Shown here in pieces: positions 42,263 to 51,525 of a stretch of 64,000 bases of DNA. Source of the stretch: Ferdinandcohnia sp036962705 (GTDB taxonomy: Bacteria; Bacillota; Bacilli; Bacillales; Bacillaceae_L). The notes below the pieces were generated by a model. It made no database searches. It saw nothing but the letters and a program-made list of their open reading frames with translations, and was not told the origin of the DNA. The position numbers and the translations under genes were made by a program. The DNA lies in contig NZ_JBALOQ010000007.1 in the NCBI RefSeq assembly GCF_036962705.1, forward strand, positions 1-64,000, given 5' to 3'. How positions within the stretch are numbered: position 1 is the first letter of the stretch; the number at the start of each line of letters is the position of its first letter.

Positions 42263-43726
42263 TTATTCCTTTCCTTCCTTAATCCAGCAAGCAAGTAACG
42301 TCCCTTCTTTATCCGCTGACCAGATTCCAATTTTTCCATTTTGTTGTTCCATTAACATTTTTGAAATGCTTAGTCCTAGCCCGGAACTTCCCCCATTATT
42401 TCTAGCACCCTCTGCCTGATAAAATGGTTGAAAAACTTTGTCCAGTTGTTCTTGTGGGATTCCTTTTCCTTCATTTTGAATTAGAATAACAGTACCTTCT
42501 TTTCTCCAAGCCTCAACGTCTTCATAAAAGTCTTTAAACAACCAGTCTGGTAATTTGGAGTCATTTGAAATGGCAGCAAGCCAAATCTGACTTTCTTTTT
42601 TAGTATGACGAATGGCATTCCCCATGATGTTATCAACAACTCTCACCATTTGCTTTGGATCGACCTTATAGATTTCTTTTACAGATTGATTAACAAGTAG
42701 TGAAATCCCTTTTCGATTACAAGGTTCGTCATAGCCAGATAACAGCATGTCAAAATACTCTTCCCCATCAACTTCAACAAGTTCAGTCCTTTGTTTAGAG
42801 GATTGTAATGCCGTGTACATAGTTAAATCATCAAGCATTCGTTTCATGTACTCGAGCTTCTCAAATAAAATTTCCTTATATTCGATCCTCTCTTGTTCTG
42901 AAAGTTTTTCATCATTCTGCAAGGCTTCAGTATAAGCACGTATGACCGTTAATGGTGTTTTTAAATCATGCGATAATGAGGCTACAATAAATTCTTTTTC
43001 CTTTTGTTGAACTGCTAAAGCCTCTTGAGTTTGTTCAATCTGTGCTTTCATTTTCCAAAAATGTTTGATTAAAACCCCTATTTCATCATTTGATTCACGA
43101 GTTTGATTTAACAGTTTCTTTCCATTTGCAAAAGCCGTCATTTGCGCCTGCAAGTGGCTTAATGGTCGATTTAATTTTCGGTTTAATAGAATGACTACAC
43201 TAACATAGAGTAGGACAAAGAAAATAATGAAATATATACCTAAATAGATATAGCGATTTGTTACCCCTTCAATCCACTTCTCTCTAGCGATGGATATTTC
43301 ATAAATTCCAACGATATCCCCATTATCTATAACAGGCTTTTTCATTGTATAGGTACGAGAGTTCTTTTGAAGATCATTTAGATTTCTATATACTTGTTCA
43401 ATATTTATCGTTGAAAACCCGTATGCACCCGGACTAGGTAAACTAGAAAAAACAACAACACCATCAGATCGGTATAAAGTGATTTTGATAGATTCATTCG
43501 ATAAAGCTTGAACTGCCTCAAACTGTTCTTTCGGTTGAAGTTTATATAAATCCGGATTTAAAAGCTTCGGCTCAATCTCCTCCATTTTATTGGTCATCTC
43601 AACATATTCAACAAATGCTTGCTTTTCATCGAGATTACTTAAACTTACATACAAGAAATAAAGCGCAACAACTGGAAGTAGCATTACGATAAAAAAGCTG
43701 ACCATCAACCATTGTTTAATTTTCAT
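42263..43726 (-). CDS. Sensor histidine kinase
   Basis: About 487 residues. Two membrane helices (about 7-27 and 160-182) flank an extracellular sensor region; a HAMP-like linker follows, then HisKA with the phospho-His in SLSHDLKTPLTVI and a HATPase domain with NAIRHTKK, NEGKGIP and SGLGLSISKML. Start at 43726 has AGGAG upstream. It overlaps the response regulator by four bases. Stimulus unknown; the downstream lipoprotein and protease suggest cell-envelope stress. Confidence 0.93.
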   Translation of the reverse strand: MKIKQWLMVSFFIVMLLPVVALYFLYVSLSNLDEKQAFVEYVEMTNKMEEIEPKLLNPDLYKLQPKEQFEAVQALSNESIKITLYRSDGVVVFSSLPSPGAYGFSTINIEQVYRNLNDLQKNSRTYTMKKPVIDNGDIVGIYEISIAREKWIEGVTNRYIYLGIYFIIFFVLLYVSVVILLNRKLNRPLSHLQAQMTAFANGKKLLNQTRESNDEIGVLIKHFWKMKAQIEQTQEALAVQQKEKEFIVASLSHDLKTPLTVIRAYTEALQNDEKLSEQERIEYKEILFEKLEYMKRMLDDLTMYTALQSSKQRTELVEVDGEEYFDMLLSGYDEPCNRKGISLLVNQSVKEIYKVDPKQMVRVVDNIMGNAIRHTKKESQIWLAAISNDSKLPDWLFKDFYEDVEAWRKEGTVILIQNEGKGIPQEQLDKVFQPFYQAEGARNNGGSSGLGLSISKMLMEQQNGKIGIWSADKEGTLLACWIKEGKE

Positions 43727-44433
43727 ACACTTTGTTCTCCTATAAAACGATAGCCAACACCCCAAACAGTTTGGATAAACTTTGCAGAGCGTGTTTCGTC
43801 TGCTAATTTTGATCGTAAGCTCTTAATATGAACAGTGACTGTATTATTACCGTCTACATCCTCCTGCTGCCAAATATGCTCATAGATTTCTGTTTTAGAA
43901 AAGGTTTGTAATGGGTTTTTTGCTAACAAAAACAATAATTCCCTTTCCTTGGAGCTCATTTGGACAACATTACCGTATAAAAAAATGAGCTCATTCTTAA
44001 AATCAATGGTAAGTTCATTCATATAATTGATGCGGTTTTCATTTAAAGTCTTATTGTTATATCTTCTGTACCTTCTTAAATGAGAGCTAATTCTAGCACT
44101 CAGTTCCTCAAGACTAAATGGCTTTGTGATATAATCATCAGCTCCAAGATTCAATCCTCTTATTTTACTTTCCTCCTCATTTCGTGCACTTAAAATGAGG
44201 AGAGGAATTTCACTTTCTAATCGGATGGTTTTACATAATGTATACCCATCCATTTCAGGGAGCATTAAATCAATTAAAGCAAGGTCAAATTGATCTTCTT
44301 TAAAATCCTCCCAGCCTTCTTTTCCCGTAGAAGCCCATGTTACGGAATAGCCTACCTTCCGTAAATGATCACAAACAATTCGGGCGATTTCCTTATCATC
44401 TTCAACAAGTAGAACTTTTTCAGGTTTTTCCAT
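43723..44433 (-). CDS. OmpR-family response regulator
   Basis: 236 residues: receiver domain with acidic pair EDDKE, phospho-Asp in LALIDLMLPEMDG and Lys in ITKPFS, then a winged-helix domain ending TVWGVGYRF. AGGGG precedes the ATG. It heads RR-HK-lipoprotein-M48-small peptide. Confidence 0.95.
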   Translation of the reverse strand: MEKPEKVLLVEDDKEIARIVCDHLRKVGYSVTWASTGKEGWEDFKEDQFDLALIDLMLPEMDGYTLCKTIRLESEIPLLILSARNEEESKIRGLNLGADDYITKPFSLEELSARISSHLRRYRRYNNKTLNENRINYMNELTIDFKNELIFLYGNVVQMSSKERELLFLLAKNPLQTFSKTEIYEHIWQQEDVDGNNTVTVHIKSLRSKLADETRSAKFIQTVWGVGYRFIGEQSV

Positions 44434-44589
44434 GGATAACCCCTCTTTCTATCTATTTTCATTATAAATGAAGTTTTGGTGACTTAATGAATTTTTATAA
44501 TTACTTAATAATTGGCGGAAAAGGTATATTCAGACCACTTTTATAAAAAAGTAAGTAACGTAAATGATTCCATAAAAGAGGTGTTTGTT

Positions 44590-45456
44590 TTGTCTAAGAA
44601 TCAAGGAAAGAATATTTTGCCGCCACAGCATCAAAATCATCAGCCTGGAACTGAGGCTGAAATGGTACCAAAACCCGTATCCGAGGACCATTCTTATCAA
44701 GGAAGCAATAAGCTTAAAAATAAGGTTGCTATCATAACTGGTGGGGATAGTGGAATTGGAAAGGCGGTTGCGATTCATTATGCGAAAGAAGGCGCAAATG
44801 TCGTCATCGTTTATTTGGAGGAGCATGAGGATGCTAAGGAAACAAAGCGGCAGGTCGAAGAAGAAGGACAAAAATGCTTACTTCTATCCGGAGATATCGG
44901 AAATGAAGAATTTTGTAAAGAGATTGTGAAGAAAACAATTGATACGTTTGGACAGCTAGATATTTTAGTTAATAATGCAGCTGAACAGCATCCACAAAAA
45001 AGTATCTCAAACATCACAGCTGAACAACTTGAAAAAACATTCCGAACCAATATTTTTTCTTATTTTTATTTAACGAAGGCTGCTCTTCCCCACTTAAAAC
45101 AGGGAAGTTCGATCATCAATACGGCATCCGTTACAGCATATAAAGGAAATGAGCAGCTCATTGATTATTCATCAACAAAAGGAGCCGTTGTTTCGTTCAC
45201 AAGGTCACTATCCATGCAATTGGTTGGAAAAGGAATTCGTGTAAATGGAGTGGCTCCAGGGCCGATTTGGACACCGCTTATTCCATCAACCTTTACAAGT
45301 GACCAAGTGGCAAAATTCGGTTCGACGACACCAATGAAACGACCTGGACAACCTGAGGAGGTCGCACCAAGCTATATTTTCCTTGCTAGTGATGACTCCT
45401 CTTATATGTCTGGTCAAATTCTACACGTGAACGGTGGGGAAATCTTAAATGGGTAA
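44590..45456 (+). CDS. Short-chain dehydrogenase/reductase (YhdF/YhxD type)
   Basis: About 288 residues. Extended N-terminal arm (PPQHQNHQPGTEAEM) typical of general-stress SDRs, then the Rossmann motif IITGGDSGIGKA, NNAAEQ, Ser in NTASVTAY and the YSSTKGA catalytic Tyr/Lys. The TTG at 44590 follows AGAGGTG. Likely NAD(P)-dependent; substrate unknown. Confidence 0.9.
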   Translation: MSKNQGKNILPPQHQNHQPGTEAEMVPKPVSEDHSYQGSNKLKNKVAIITGGDSGIGKAVAIHYAKEGANVVIVYLEEHEDAKETKRQVEEEGQKCLLLSGDIGNEEFCKEIVKKTIDTFGQLDILVNNAAEQHPQKSISNITAEQLEKTFRTNIFSYFYLTKAALPHLKQGSSIINTASVTAYKGNEQLIDYSSTKGAVVSFTRSLSMQLVGKGIRVNGVAPGPIWTPLIPSTFTSDQVAKFGSTTPMKRPGQPEEVAPSYIFLASDDSSYMSGQILHVNGGEILNG

Positions 45457-45461
45457 AAATA

Positions 45462-45497
45462 AAGCATCATCCTCGACGGATGATGCTTCCCTTTTTA
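45462..45497. terminator. Terminator between SDR and amylase-family gene
   Basis: AAGCATCATCC and GGATGATGCTT flank TCGAC, followed by a T-rich tract; convergent genes on both sides. Confidence 0.85.
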
Positions 45498-46880
45498 TTC
45501 GATTTTGTTCTTACCATGTCTTTTTTTATTCAGATATATGAACCCAATCATTAACACTGGTACAATAAATACCGCAACGAATAATGTATAATTAATTTTT
45601 GTTGTATCGCGCACAACAAATACTTCTGAAATATCACGATTTACAACAACATCAAATTTACCATCGGTTGAACGAACAAGATCCTCAGAAATGAGTCCTG
45701 TTAACTCCTTATCATCCCCAACCTGGTCAGCCGTTAAGGTAAAACTTTGTGTTTTCGTTGTATTATTAATCGCAACAAACGCTGTCTGCCCTTCATACTC
45801 TCGTTTAAAAACAAGCAAGCCTGCATCATTTTTGACCAATTCAATGGTACCTTTTGTTAAAGCTGGTACACCTGACCTAATCTTAGCGAGCAATGTAATA
45901 TAATCAACTAGCTCTTTGTCTGTTCGAAAGTCCATTAAACCGAGGTTATCCGGTGACTCACTTCCATTTAACGCAATTTCTGTTCCATAGTAAATGATGG
46001 GAATTCCTGGTGTTGTATACAAATACGTCAATGCAGACTTAAGGCGTGGTGCCGGGTGTTCGTTCGCCTCTGTAGCCAAGTAAGTGAATCGAACCGTATT
46101 CGTACTATCGAGAAAATTGATTAAGGAATTCGGATTTTCAAATCCTCGTGCTTGTTCCCATGCTTTTTCGACATCTTTAAAGGTTTGGTCTGGAACACTA
46201 AAGCTTGTGATTCCTTCATAAGGTATCATGTTAAAAACGGAATCGAGTCCTGCAGCTTCAAGTTGTTGCAGATTATCTACACCAACAGATTGTCCAATTA
46301 AGAGAAAATCTGCTTTTTCCGCTTTCAGTTCGGTTGATAATGTAGTGATAAAATTTGCTGAAACACTATCAACAAGATCAACTTTATATCCATCAATGTC
46401 TGCCTCTTGAATCCACCATTTTGCCTCTTCAACAAATTCATCAGTCAAAGTATCATTTGAATTAAATCCGAGGTCAAGAATAATTTTTATTCCCTTGTCA
46501 TGAGCCTCTTTAACAAGCTGCTTTAAATCAACTAAAGAACCGTAATGTTTATTGATTGCGCTTCTGTCTTTTACCACATACGGATAAAAAGTATCCGTTT
46601 CATTTTCAAATATAGGCGATAATAAAATTGATGTAAATCCCATATCCTTCACATAATCAAGCCGACTTATGATTCCTTGGATGTCACCCCCATGATAGGA
46701 TGTAGGATTCGAAAGATCTACTGCTGAATCATTTGTACTTTCAGCATTATTAAAACGATCAACCACTATGTAATAAATGCTTTCTTCCTCTATCGCTACA
46801 TTGTCAGAAGCCAACGCAGGAATAGCTGACAACAGTAACATTGGAATTAGCAAAGCTACAATATATAACTTTTTCTTCAT
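45495..46880 (-). CDS. Membrane-anchored GH13 alpha-amylase-like pseudoenzyme
   Basis: About 461 residues: signal peptide (to about residue 25, ALASDN), an alpha-amylase (beta/alpha)8-like domain, a C-terminal beta domain and a terminal helix (about 436-455) with a basic tail, so it faces outward. The GH13 regions are present but altered (numbering from MMKKK): region I ends FNSND not NH; region II GYKVD keeps only the nucleophile Asp169 and has Lys for Arg; region III has Gln198 where the general acid Glu belongs (LLIGQS); region IV has STN for NHD, so the third acid is Asn262. Hydrolysis is unlikely; glycan binding is more plausible. AGGAG precedes the ATG. Confidence 0.85.
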   Translation of the reverse strand: MKKKLYIVALLIPMLLLSAIPALASDNVAIEEESIYYIVVDRFNNAESTNDSAVDLSNPTSYHGGDIQGIISRLDYVKDMGFTSILLSPIFENETDTFYPYVVKDRSAINKHYGSLVDLKQLVKEAHDKGIKIILDLGFNSNDTLTDEFVEEAKWWIQEADIDGYKVDLVDSVSANFITTLSTELKAEKADFLLIGQSVGVDNLQQLEAAGLDSVFNMIPYEGITSFSVPDQTFKDVEKAWEQARGFENPNSLINFLDSTNTVRFTYLATEANEHPAPRLKSALTYLYTTPGIPIIYYGTEIALNGSESPDNLGLMDFRTDKELVDYITLLAKIRSGVPALTKGTIELVKNDAGLLVFKREYEGQTAFVAINNTTKTQSFTLTADQVGDDKELTGLISEDLVRSTDGKFDVVVNRDISEVFVVRDTTKINYTLFVAVFIVPVLMIGFIYLNKKRHGKNKIE

Positions 46881-46904
46881 CACGTAACTCCTATTCTATT
46901 AATC

Positions 46905-47024
46905 AAATGCGCCTTGGCGTATTTGCGCCCAGATTTTTTCGAGCAAGCTCGAAAAGTTTCCATTGAAAATCTGTGGCATCCGCCGGAGGCTGTAACTTTT
47001 TCAGCTTTTTGCTGAACAAAGTTA
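46905..47024 (+). repeat. Structured dispersed element, family A copy 5
   Basis: Short version: ATGCGCCTTGGCGTAT hairpin, arm GCCCAGATTTT pairing with AAAATCTGTGGC, apical CGAGCAAGCTCG, core GCATCCGCCGGAGGC, terminal repeat TAACTTTTTCAGC / GCTGAACAAAGTTA around five T. It lies in the 333-bp gap between the amylase-like gene and the MATE gene; the remaining 190 bp hold only AT-rich, promoter-like DNA. Confidence 0.85.
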
Positions 47025-47213
47025 ATATCTCACTTTAAAGTAACCTTATCCCTTCTTAAAAGTCAAATATAACAAGTGTTTGTTCATATTTTGTACATAT
47101 TTACAGGTCCAATAAGGTTATGGCTTTTTCTATAAAAATGACTATTCTTTATTTCCACTTTCTGTGATAAACTTATATAGTTTTTCATTTAGGTATTTGA
47201 GGGAGTTGACAGC

Positions 47214-48584
47214 TTGGCTACTTCTATTAATACAAAAAATTTAACATTGTTTGCGTTAACATGGCCAATCTTTATTGAATTGTTATTACATATGCTAATG
47301 GGAAATGCAGATACATTAATGCTGAGTATGTATTCCGATAATTCAGTTGCAGCAGTCGGGGTCTCTAACCAGATTTTATCATTAATTATTGTCATGTTTG
47401 GATTCGTCGCAACCGGTACAGCCGTTCTGGTAGCCCAGCAGTTTGGTGCTAATAATGAAAAAAGCGCTGCTGAAGTGGCGGTAATTTCCATTTTCGCAAA
47501 CCTTGTGTTTGGTCTTATATTAAGTCTTGTTGTTTTTATTTGGAGTAAAAAGCTCCTGCTTTTAATGGATTTGCCCGTTGAACTATTAGATGAAGCAGAT
47601 AGCTACCTTAGAATCGTAGGTCTATTTTCCTTCCTTCAAGCACTTATCATGACAATTGGTGCCGTAATTCGAAGCTACGGCTTTACTCGGGACACGATGT
47701 ACGTCACGATCGGAATGAATATCCTCAATGTAATCGGGAATTACATTTCCATCTTCGGTCCGTTTGGTCTGCCAATTCTCGGTGTTGAAGGGGTTGCAAT
47801 ATCAACCTCCATTAGTAGATTGATAGGTCTTTTAGTCATCACTTATCTTTTAATAAAACGAGTAAGACATGGTCTACCATTTAAAAAAATTTTCCGATTA
47901 CCGAGAGTGCATCTTCAAAATCTGCTTAAAATTGGGATACCATCTGCAGGAGAACAGCTTTCCTATAACTCCTCGCAGATGATAATTACTTATTTTATTA
48001 CGATCATGGGAACGCAGGCCCTTACGACGAAGGTTTATACGCAAAATTTAATGATGTTCATATTCCTTTTTAGTATCGCAATCAGTCAAGGAACACAGAT
48101 TTTAGTTGGTCAAATGATTGGAGCTCGTCAAATTAATGATGCTTATAAAAGAGCTTTAAAAAGCTTAAAGCTCGCCATTATTATTTCAGCAGCAATGGCC
48201 ATTGTTTTTTCATTCTTTAAAGTTCCACTTTTGTCTATTTTTACAGATAATCAAGACATCATAAAAACAGGTGGTGTCCTTATCCTTTTAACCATCATTC
48301 TTGAACCGGGTCGAGCTTTTAACCTTGTTCTAATAAATGCATTAAGGGCGACTGGAGATGTTAAGTTGCCGGTATACATGGGAATCCTATCGATGTGGGG
48401 GATTTGTGTGCCGATTGCGTATGTGCTTGGCATTCACTTTGAACTCGGCTTAGTAGGAGTTTGGATTTCTTTTATTGTGGATGAATGGGTCCGTGGTCTC
48501 GTCATGCTATGGAGGTGGCGTTCCAGGGCATGGGAGAAAAAATCATTTGTTACACCAGTAGAAAATGCCAACGTAACAGCCTGA
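47214..48584 (+). CDS. MATE-family efflux transporter
   Basis: 456 residues, about 12 helices in two related halves (first half starts TWPIFIELLLHMLMGNADTLML; second LLKIGIPSAGEQLSYN). MATE pumps export drugs or metabolites using an ion gradient. The start is TTG behind GAGGGAG. It is monocistronic, followed by a clear terminator. Confidence 0.93.
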   Translation: MATSINTKNLTLFALTWPIFIELLLHMLMGNADTLMLSMYSDNSVAAVGVSNQILSLIIVMFGFVATGTAVLVAQQFGANNEKSAAEVAVISIFANLVFGLILSLVVFIWSKKLLLLMDLPVELLDEADSYLRIVGLFSFLQALIMTIGAVIRSYGFTRDTMYVTIGMNILNVIGNYISIFGPFGLPILGVEGVAISTSISRLIGLLVITYLLIKRVRHGLPFKKIFRLPRVHLQNLLKIGIPSAGEQLSYNSSQMIITYFITIMGTQALTTKVYTQNLMMFIFLFSIAISQGTQILVGQMIGARQINDAYKRALKSLKLAIIISAAMAIVFSFFKVPLLSIFTDNQDIIKTGGVLILLTIILEPGRAFNLVLINALRATGDVKLPVYMGILSMWGICVPIAYVLGIHFELGLVGVWISFIVDEWVRGLVMLWRWRSRAWEKKSFVTPVENANVTA

Positions 48585-48608
48585 AAAAGTTCAGGCTGTT
48601 TTTTCGAT
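48580..48608 (+). terminator. Terminator of the MATE gene
   Basis: CAGCCTGAA and TTCAGGCTG pair around AAAG, followed by six T. Confidence 0.9.
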
Positions 48609-48732
48609 TCAATAATTTCCCTAAAACCCGGGTAAAACCTCACTAAAAAGTCCTGGTTATAAATTCCTCTATTTTTGTCTAAAAAGAGGATAACACTACT
48701 TTCAAATAACAGCTATGGATGGAGGATTTACC

Positions 48733-49296
48733 TTGGATTTACAACAACGTCTTGGCAGCATAACTGAACAAAAGCGCTCTTTTATCACAGGTACGACAGA
48801 ATGCATAAATGACCAATGGATCTTCTTTGATGCTGAAACAGATGAAGCATCAATGCTCGAAGAAATGATTGGCAAGGAAGTAGAAATTTTCACTTTAAAT
48901 AAATGGGAAAATGGCATTTTTGTGGAGGATGGTCTCATCCAAATGAGCGGTTATTTTTATAAGCTCGATAATGGAGATTGCCTTCGCTTTCGTAAAAAAT
49001 TAACCTTTGCATATAAGGAATGGCTAGAAGGATTTACGGAGGATCAATTTCTACGTTTTACATCAACTTTAAATAAACTTTCGTTCTCATTATATGATTG
49101 TTTACATTGCCATAATCAATTAATGTACCAGGATAAGGATGGCGAAAATGAAGGTGTCAATTTTATCATGTTTGATAATACGGAAATGCTTTTATCTGTT
49201 CACCATCATTTTTCACGTGGAAAACTAAAGAAGGATCGATTTGAATTTACATTAGCAAATGGAAAAAGAGCGATTCTTTCGACCATATGTAAATAA
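48733..49296 (+). CDS. Hypothetical protein (DUF2777-like)
   Basis: About 187 residues, soluble, with CLHCHNQLMYQ (a CxxCH motif) near residue 128 and an acidic N-terminal half. The TTG at 48733 follows GGAGG. It resembles DUF2777 proteins of Bacillus in length and the CLHC motif, recalled rather than checked. A CxxCH could be a haem or metal site, but there is no export signal. Function unknown. Confidence 0.65.
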   Translation: MDLQQRLGSITEQKRSFITGTTECINDQWIFFDAETDEASMLEEMIGKEVEIFTLNKWENGIFVEDGLIQMSGYFYKLDNGDCLRFRKKLTFAYKEWLEGFTEDQFLRFTSTLNKLSFSLYDCLHCHNQLMYQDKDGENEGVNFIMFDNTEMLLSVHHHFSRGKLKKDRFEFTLANGKRAILSTICK

Positions 49297-49298
49297 AA

Positions 49299-49336
49299 TT
49301 GGGGGCGTTCACCATGAACAGCCCCCTCATTTTTAC
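49299..49336. terminator. Bidirectional terminator
   Basis: GGGGGC and GCCCCC arms with GTTCA/TGAAC inside form a stem, T-rich on the plus side; it overlaps the end of the convergent EAL gene. Confidence 0.8.
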
Positions 49337-50766
49337 AAAGCTTTTAGCTTTGCCAATCCTTTTTCAAATTCTTCACTTTTCATTGGGCGATCAATATAGA
49401 AGCCTTGAGCATAATGGCATTGGAGCTCCTTTAGTAATGCGATTTGCTCATTTGTTTCAACACCTTCAGCAACCACCTTCACAGAAAGTCCATGCCCCAT
49501 CGTAATGATTGCCTTCACAATCGCGATATCAGTGGTATTAACCTTAAGATTATTAATAAAAGTTCGGTCGATTTTTAAGGTATTAATAGGCAAATCCTTT
49601 AAATAGCTTAATGATGAATAGCCTGTCCCAAAATCATCAATGGACACCTTAACACCGAGCTTTTGGAGCTCTTTCATGACAATGACACTATGAGTAATGT
49701 TTCTCAGCATCACGCCTTCGGTAAGCTCAAGTGTTAAATATTGCGGAGGAAGTCCTGTTTCAAGTAAAACTTCCTTCACCACATCAATAAAGCTAATTTG
49801 TTGGAATTGGTTTGCAGAAACATTCACCGAAATTGTTAAATAATCATAGCCCATATCATGCCATTTCTTATTCTCATGACAAGCCTTTTTCAAGACCCAC
49901 TTGCCAATCTCATGAATGAGACCTGTTTCCTCTGCCAAAGGAATAAATTCCCCAGGTGATACAAGCCCAAGCTTTGGGTGCTCCCAGCGTATTAAGGCTT
50001 CGCTGCCATACACCTCACCTGACTCTAAATCAATCAGTGGTTGAAAGCATAAATGAAATTCTTTCTTTTCAAGTGCTTTTCGTAAATAACCTTCAAGCTC
50101 CAGCTTATATAATACTTGCTGATTCATTTCCGTTGAATAAAATTTCATTTTATTGCCACCCTGCTGTTTTGCAAGGTTCATCGCCGTATCAGCATGTTTA
50201 AATAATAGCTCAGTCGTAATCCCATCATTTGGATAAAAACTAACTCCAATACTTCCGGTTAAAAAGAATTCACGAGCTTCATACATAATAGGTTTAGCGA
50301 TATCTTGCAAAAGTGTCTGTCCAAGGTCAACAATCTTTTCAACCTCAACATCCTCGGTTATTAGAATCGTAAATTTATCACCACTAAATCTTGCAAGAAA
50401 ACTCCTTTTGGGGAGTAGCCCTTGAATTCGTTTTGCGAGTTCCTTAAGAATAATATCCCCCGCATAATGTCCAACCGTATCATTAATCATTTTAAATCGG
50501 TCAAGATCAATAAATAACACCGCTAATTTACGATGCTTCTTTTTCATTGAAAACCTCTGAACAAAATCCTCTACTTGATTTGTAAAATGCAAACGGTTCG
50601 GCAAACCGGTTTCTGCATCAAAATAGGCTAAGTAAGCAACTTTTTCCTCGGCCTTTTTTTCATAGAAGGCTTCAATATTTTTATATTTTTCGGTAGTAAG
50701 TTGGTGTTGCTCTATTAATTCAATGATATCTTTCAACTGTTTATATACAAAGCTATAGGTTCTCAT
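49333..50766 (-). CDS. EAL phosphodiesterase with degenerate GGDEF
   Basis: About 477 residues, no membrane helix. A short N-terminal helical region is followed by a GGDEF-type domain whose signature is SGDKF (residues about 128-132), so it should not synthesise c-di-GMP. The EAL domain keeps SEALIRWEHP, SVNVSANQF, ELTEGV, DDFGTGYSS, KIDRTF and AEGVET, the residues needed for c-di-GMP hydrolysis. The ATG at 50766 has a GGTG site. Probably a cytosolic c-di-GMP phosphodiesterase regulated by the inactive domain. Confidence 0.9.
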   Translation of the reverse strand: MRTYSFVYKQLKDIIELIEQHQLTTEKYKNIEAFYEKKAEEKVAYLAYFDAETGLPNRLHFTNQVEDFVQRFSMKKKHRKLAVLFIDLDRFKMINDTVGHYAGDIILKELAKRIQGLLPKRSFLARFSGDKFTILITEDVEVEKIVDLGQTLLQDIAKPIMYEAREFFLTGSIGVSFYPNDGITTELLFKHADTAMNLAKQQGGNKMKFYSTEMNQQVLYKLELEGYLRKALEKKEFHLCFQPLIDLESGEVYGSEALIRWEHPKLGLVSPGEFIPLAEETGLIHEIGKWVLKKACHENKKWHDMGYDYLTISVNVSANQFQQISFIDVVKEVLLETGLPPQYLTLELTEGVMLRNITHSVIVMKELQKLGVKVSIDDFGTGYSSLSYLKDLPINTLKIDRTFINNLKVNTTDIAIVKAIITMGHGLSVKVVAEGVETNEQIALLKELQCHYAQGFYIDRPMKSEEFEKGLAKLKAL

Positions 50767-50858
50767 TACGAGGTTCACCACTCTTTTTATCACTCATGAA
50801 GTATGTTTCTATTCATTAAGATAGCATAATTTCTTGTCGAAAAACACAGAAAAAAGAG

Positions 50859-50886
50859 AAAAAGCTACCTTAAATGGTAGCTTTTT
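50859..50886 (-). terminator. Terminator of yisL
   Basis: AAAAAGCTACC and GGTAGCTTTTT flank TTAAAT in a perfect stem with a T-run on the minus strand. Confidence 0.88.
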
Positions 50887-50896
50887 CACAAAAGTT

Positions 50897-51265
50897 TTAG
50901 AAACGCCATAGACCAAGTGGAAGTTTCGCGCCGAGCGCAATTGTTAAAACTAAAACAACGACAAATAATGCCCAAAAAACACCAGTTTGTTTTCCTTTAC
51001 TAGAACGTGCTAAAATCATTTCCATGAATCCAATTGTTAATACACCAAGAATTGCCTTACCTATGTATTCACCGTCAATAACTACTCCACCAAATAAAAG
51101 CAGTAAACCTGTTGCTATAATGAATAAATAAAATAAACGTAAAACCATTTTAACGATTTTTTGAGATTTTTCTTTGCCGGCCTTATTCAGGATTGTTGCT
51201 GCTATAACAAATAGAATAATAGCAACTACCCAAGAAGTAATATGTGCATGAGTATTCATTGTCAT
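50897..51265 (-). CDS. yisL: UPF0344/DUF1516 membrane protein YisL
   Basis: 122 residues, four helices (about 10-26, 41-60, 67-84, 95-113), ending GAKLPLGLWRF. Matches B. subtilis YisL in length and position. GGAGGAAG precedes the ATG; a second ATG lies two codons on. Function unknown. Confidence 0.9.
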   Translation of the reverse strand: MTMNTHAHITSWVVAIILFVIAATILNKAGKEKSQKIVKMVLRLFYLFIIATGLLLLFGGVVIDGEYIGKAILGVLTIGFMEMILARSSKGKQTGVFWALFVVVLVLTIALGAKLPLGLWRF

Positions 51266-51401
51266 GTACTACTTCCTCCTTTTTTCTTTTTCATTCACGA
51301 TTATCATAGCATGTTTATTCTGAAAATAAAAAGGTTCAATCAACCCTTTTTCACTATTTGCATAGTAAATATGTCGTTTTTGTGTCGAGTTGACCTTTAA
51401 T

Positions 51402-51522
51402 GTCTAGCTCCAGGCACCATCAGCTCTCTGGTTTAAGCCAATCGCTTCGGAAGGTAAAAAACACCTTCTGTCAGCGCTCGTCTTATGCTTGTCACCTAAG
51501 GCTGCGCGCCTTGTGCTTTTCT
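51402..51522 (+). repeat. Dispersed 121-bp element, family B copy 3
   Basis: Same orientation as copy 1: GTCTAGCTCCAGGCACC start, AAGCCAATCGCTTC, a GAAGGT/ACCTTC hairpin, CTGTCAGCGCTCGTC and GCGCGCCTTGTGCTTTTCT end. The central hairpin again changes on both arms (GAAGGC/GCCTTC in copy 1). Lies 3 bp before the yisK stop. Confidence 0.85.
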
Positions 51523-51525
51523 ATT

